Made by a program: the position numbers and the translations under genes. A model generated the notes under the pieces. That model worked only from the letters and a program-made list of their open reading frames with translations, had not been told where the DNA came from and did not search any database. 64,000 nt of DNA from Halobacteriovorax marinus SJ (GTDB lineage Bacteria > Bdellovibrionota > Bacteriovoracia > Bacteriovoracales > Bacteriovoracaceae), in contig NC_016620.1 of the NCBI RefSeq assembly GCF_000210915.2, forward strand, positions 3,224,001 through 3,288,000. Reading direction: 5' to 3'. This document shows, in pieces, positions 63,907 to 64,000 of the stretch. Position 1 is the stretch's first letter; each line of letters opens with the position of its first letter.

Positions 63907-64000
63907 TTATTTCTTCAAAGCTTTAGCTATTTTAACGAAGCCATTTTTTGATCCAGGTAATGATCCTTTAATAAGCATATAACCTTTCTCTGTATTAACT
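63907..64000 (-). CDS. rplC: Ribosomal protein uL3, C-terminal fragment (continues beyond window)
   Basis: Only the last 30 codons are visible. They encode YMLIKGSLPGSKNGFVKIAK then ALKK and a TAA; the LIKGSLPG-type ending before a basic tail is characteristic of uL3. The order rplC-rplD-rplW supports it. The N-terminus and presumably rpsJ lie to the right of the window. Confidence 0.9.
   Translation of the reverse strand, partial: VNTEKGYMLIKGSLPGSKNGFVKIAKALKK

Overview
The window looks like a chromosomal segment of an AT-rich Gram-negative bacterium. My best guess is the Bdellovibrionota (a Bacteriovorax/Halobacteriovorax-like predator). The guess rests on low G+C, several FHA-domain proteins beside a Tad-type secretion/pilus gene, many secreted hydrolases and lipoproteins of no common family, and a fused S10-spc-alpha ribosomal block. 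The lineage is inference; no rRNA gene is present to settle it. I see no tRNA, rRNA, CRISPR array, insertion sequence or prophage gene. Nearly all of the window is coding and no gene-free gap exceeds about 300 bases.

Layout. 1-7.2 kb (minus): nagZ, a TadC-like gene with a Sel1-like N-terminus, a DUF192 gene and three consecutive FHA-domain membrane proteins, tightly coupled; the last runs off the left edge. 7.2-12.9 kb (minus): an AMP nucleosidase-like gene with a histone-H1-like tail, mreB, a possible PilZ protein, a lipoprotein and two oligopeptide ABC permeases, read from a promoter near 12.87 kb. 13.0-17.2 kb: a 34-residue basic protein with its own promoter and terminator, an HprK-like P-loop protein, a glycosyltransferase and an LpoA/LppC-like lipoprotein. 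17.3-21.9 kb: a secreted HEXXH peptidase and grpE-dnaK-dnaJ with a sigma-32-type promoter. 22-27.3 kb: a secreted alpha/beta hydrolase, hemW, an M16 peptidase and a conserved unknown. 27.5-30.6 kb: methylmalonyl-CoA mutase and its MeaB chaperone.

30.6-38.4 kb is the most accessory-looking part. It holds a DUF5989 (SxtK-like) membrane peptide, a carbamoyltransferase fused to an SxtJ-like membrane domain, an SPL-like radical SAM protein, a membrane-anchored SGNH hydrolase, and an operon of a 58-residue membrane peptide, an N-type ATP pyrophosphatase, a 117-residue membrane protein and a cysteine desulfurase. I read it as two adjoining modification modules (carbamoylation and sulfur transfer) on an unknown membrane-associated product.

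38.4-50.8 kb: secreted unknowns, a metallo-beta-lactamase-fold hydrolase with a divergent HxlR regulator, and a long coupled operon pccB-accC-biotin carrier-hflK-hflC-yciO-37-residue peptide. With the mutase and MeaB these give most of the propionyl-CoA to succinyl-CoA route. Upstream lie a sigma-54 activator, a GC-rich untranslated stretch ending in a terminator, and a TlpA-like thioredoxin. 50.8-64 kb (minus): the S10-spc-alpha ribosomal cluster from rplC (partial) to rplQ with secY, adk, infA and rpoA, closed by a strong terminator. rpsD and map are absent from their customary places.
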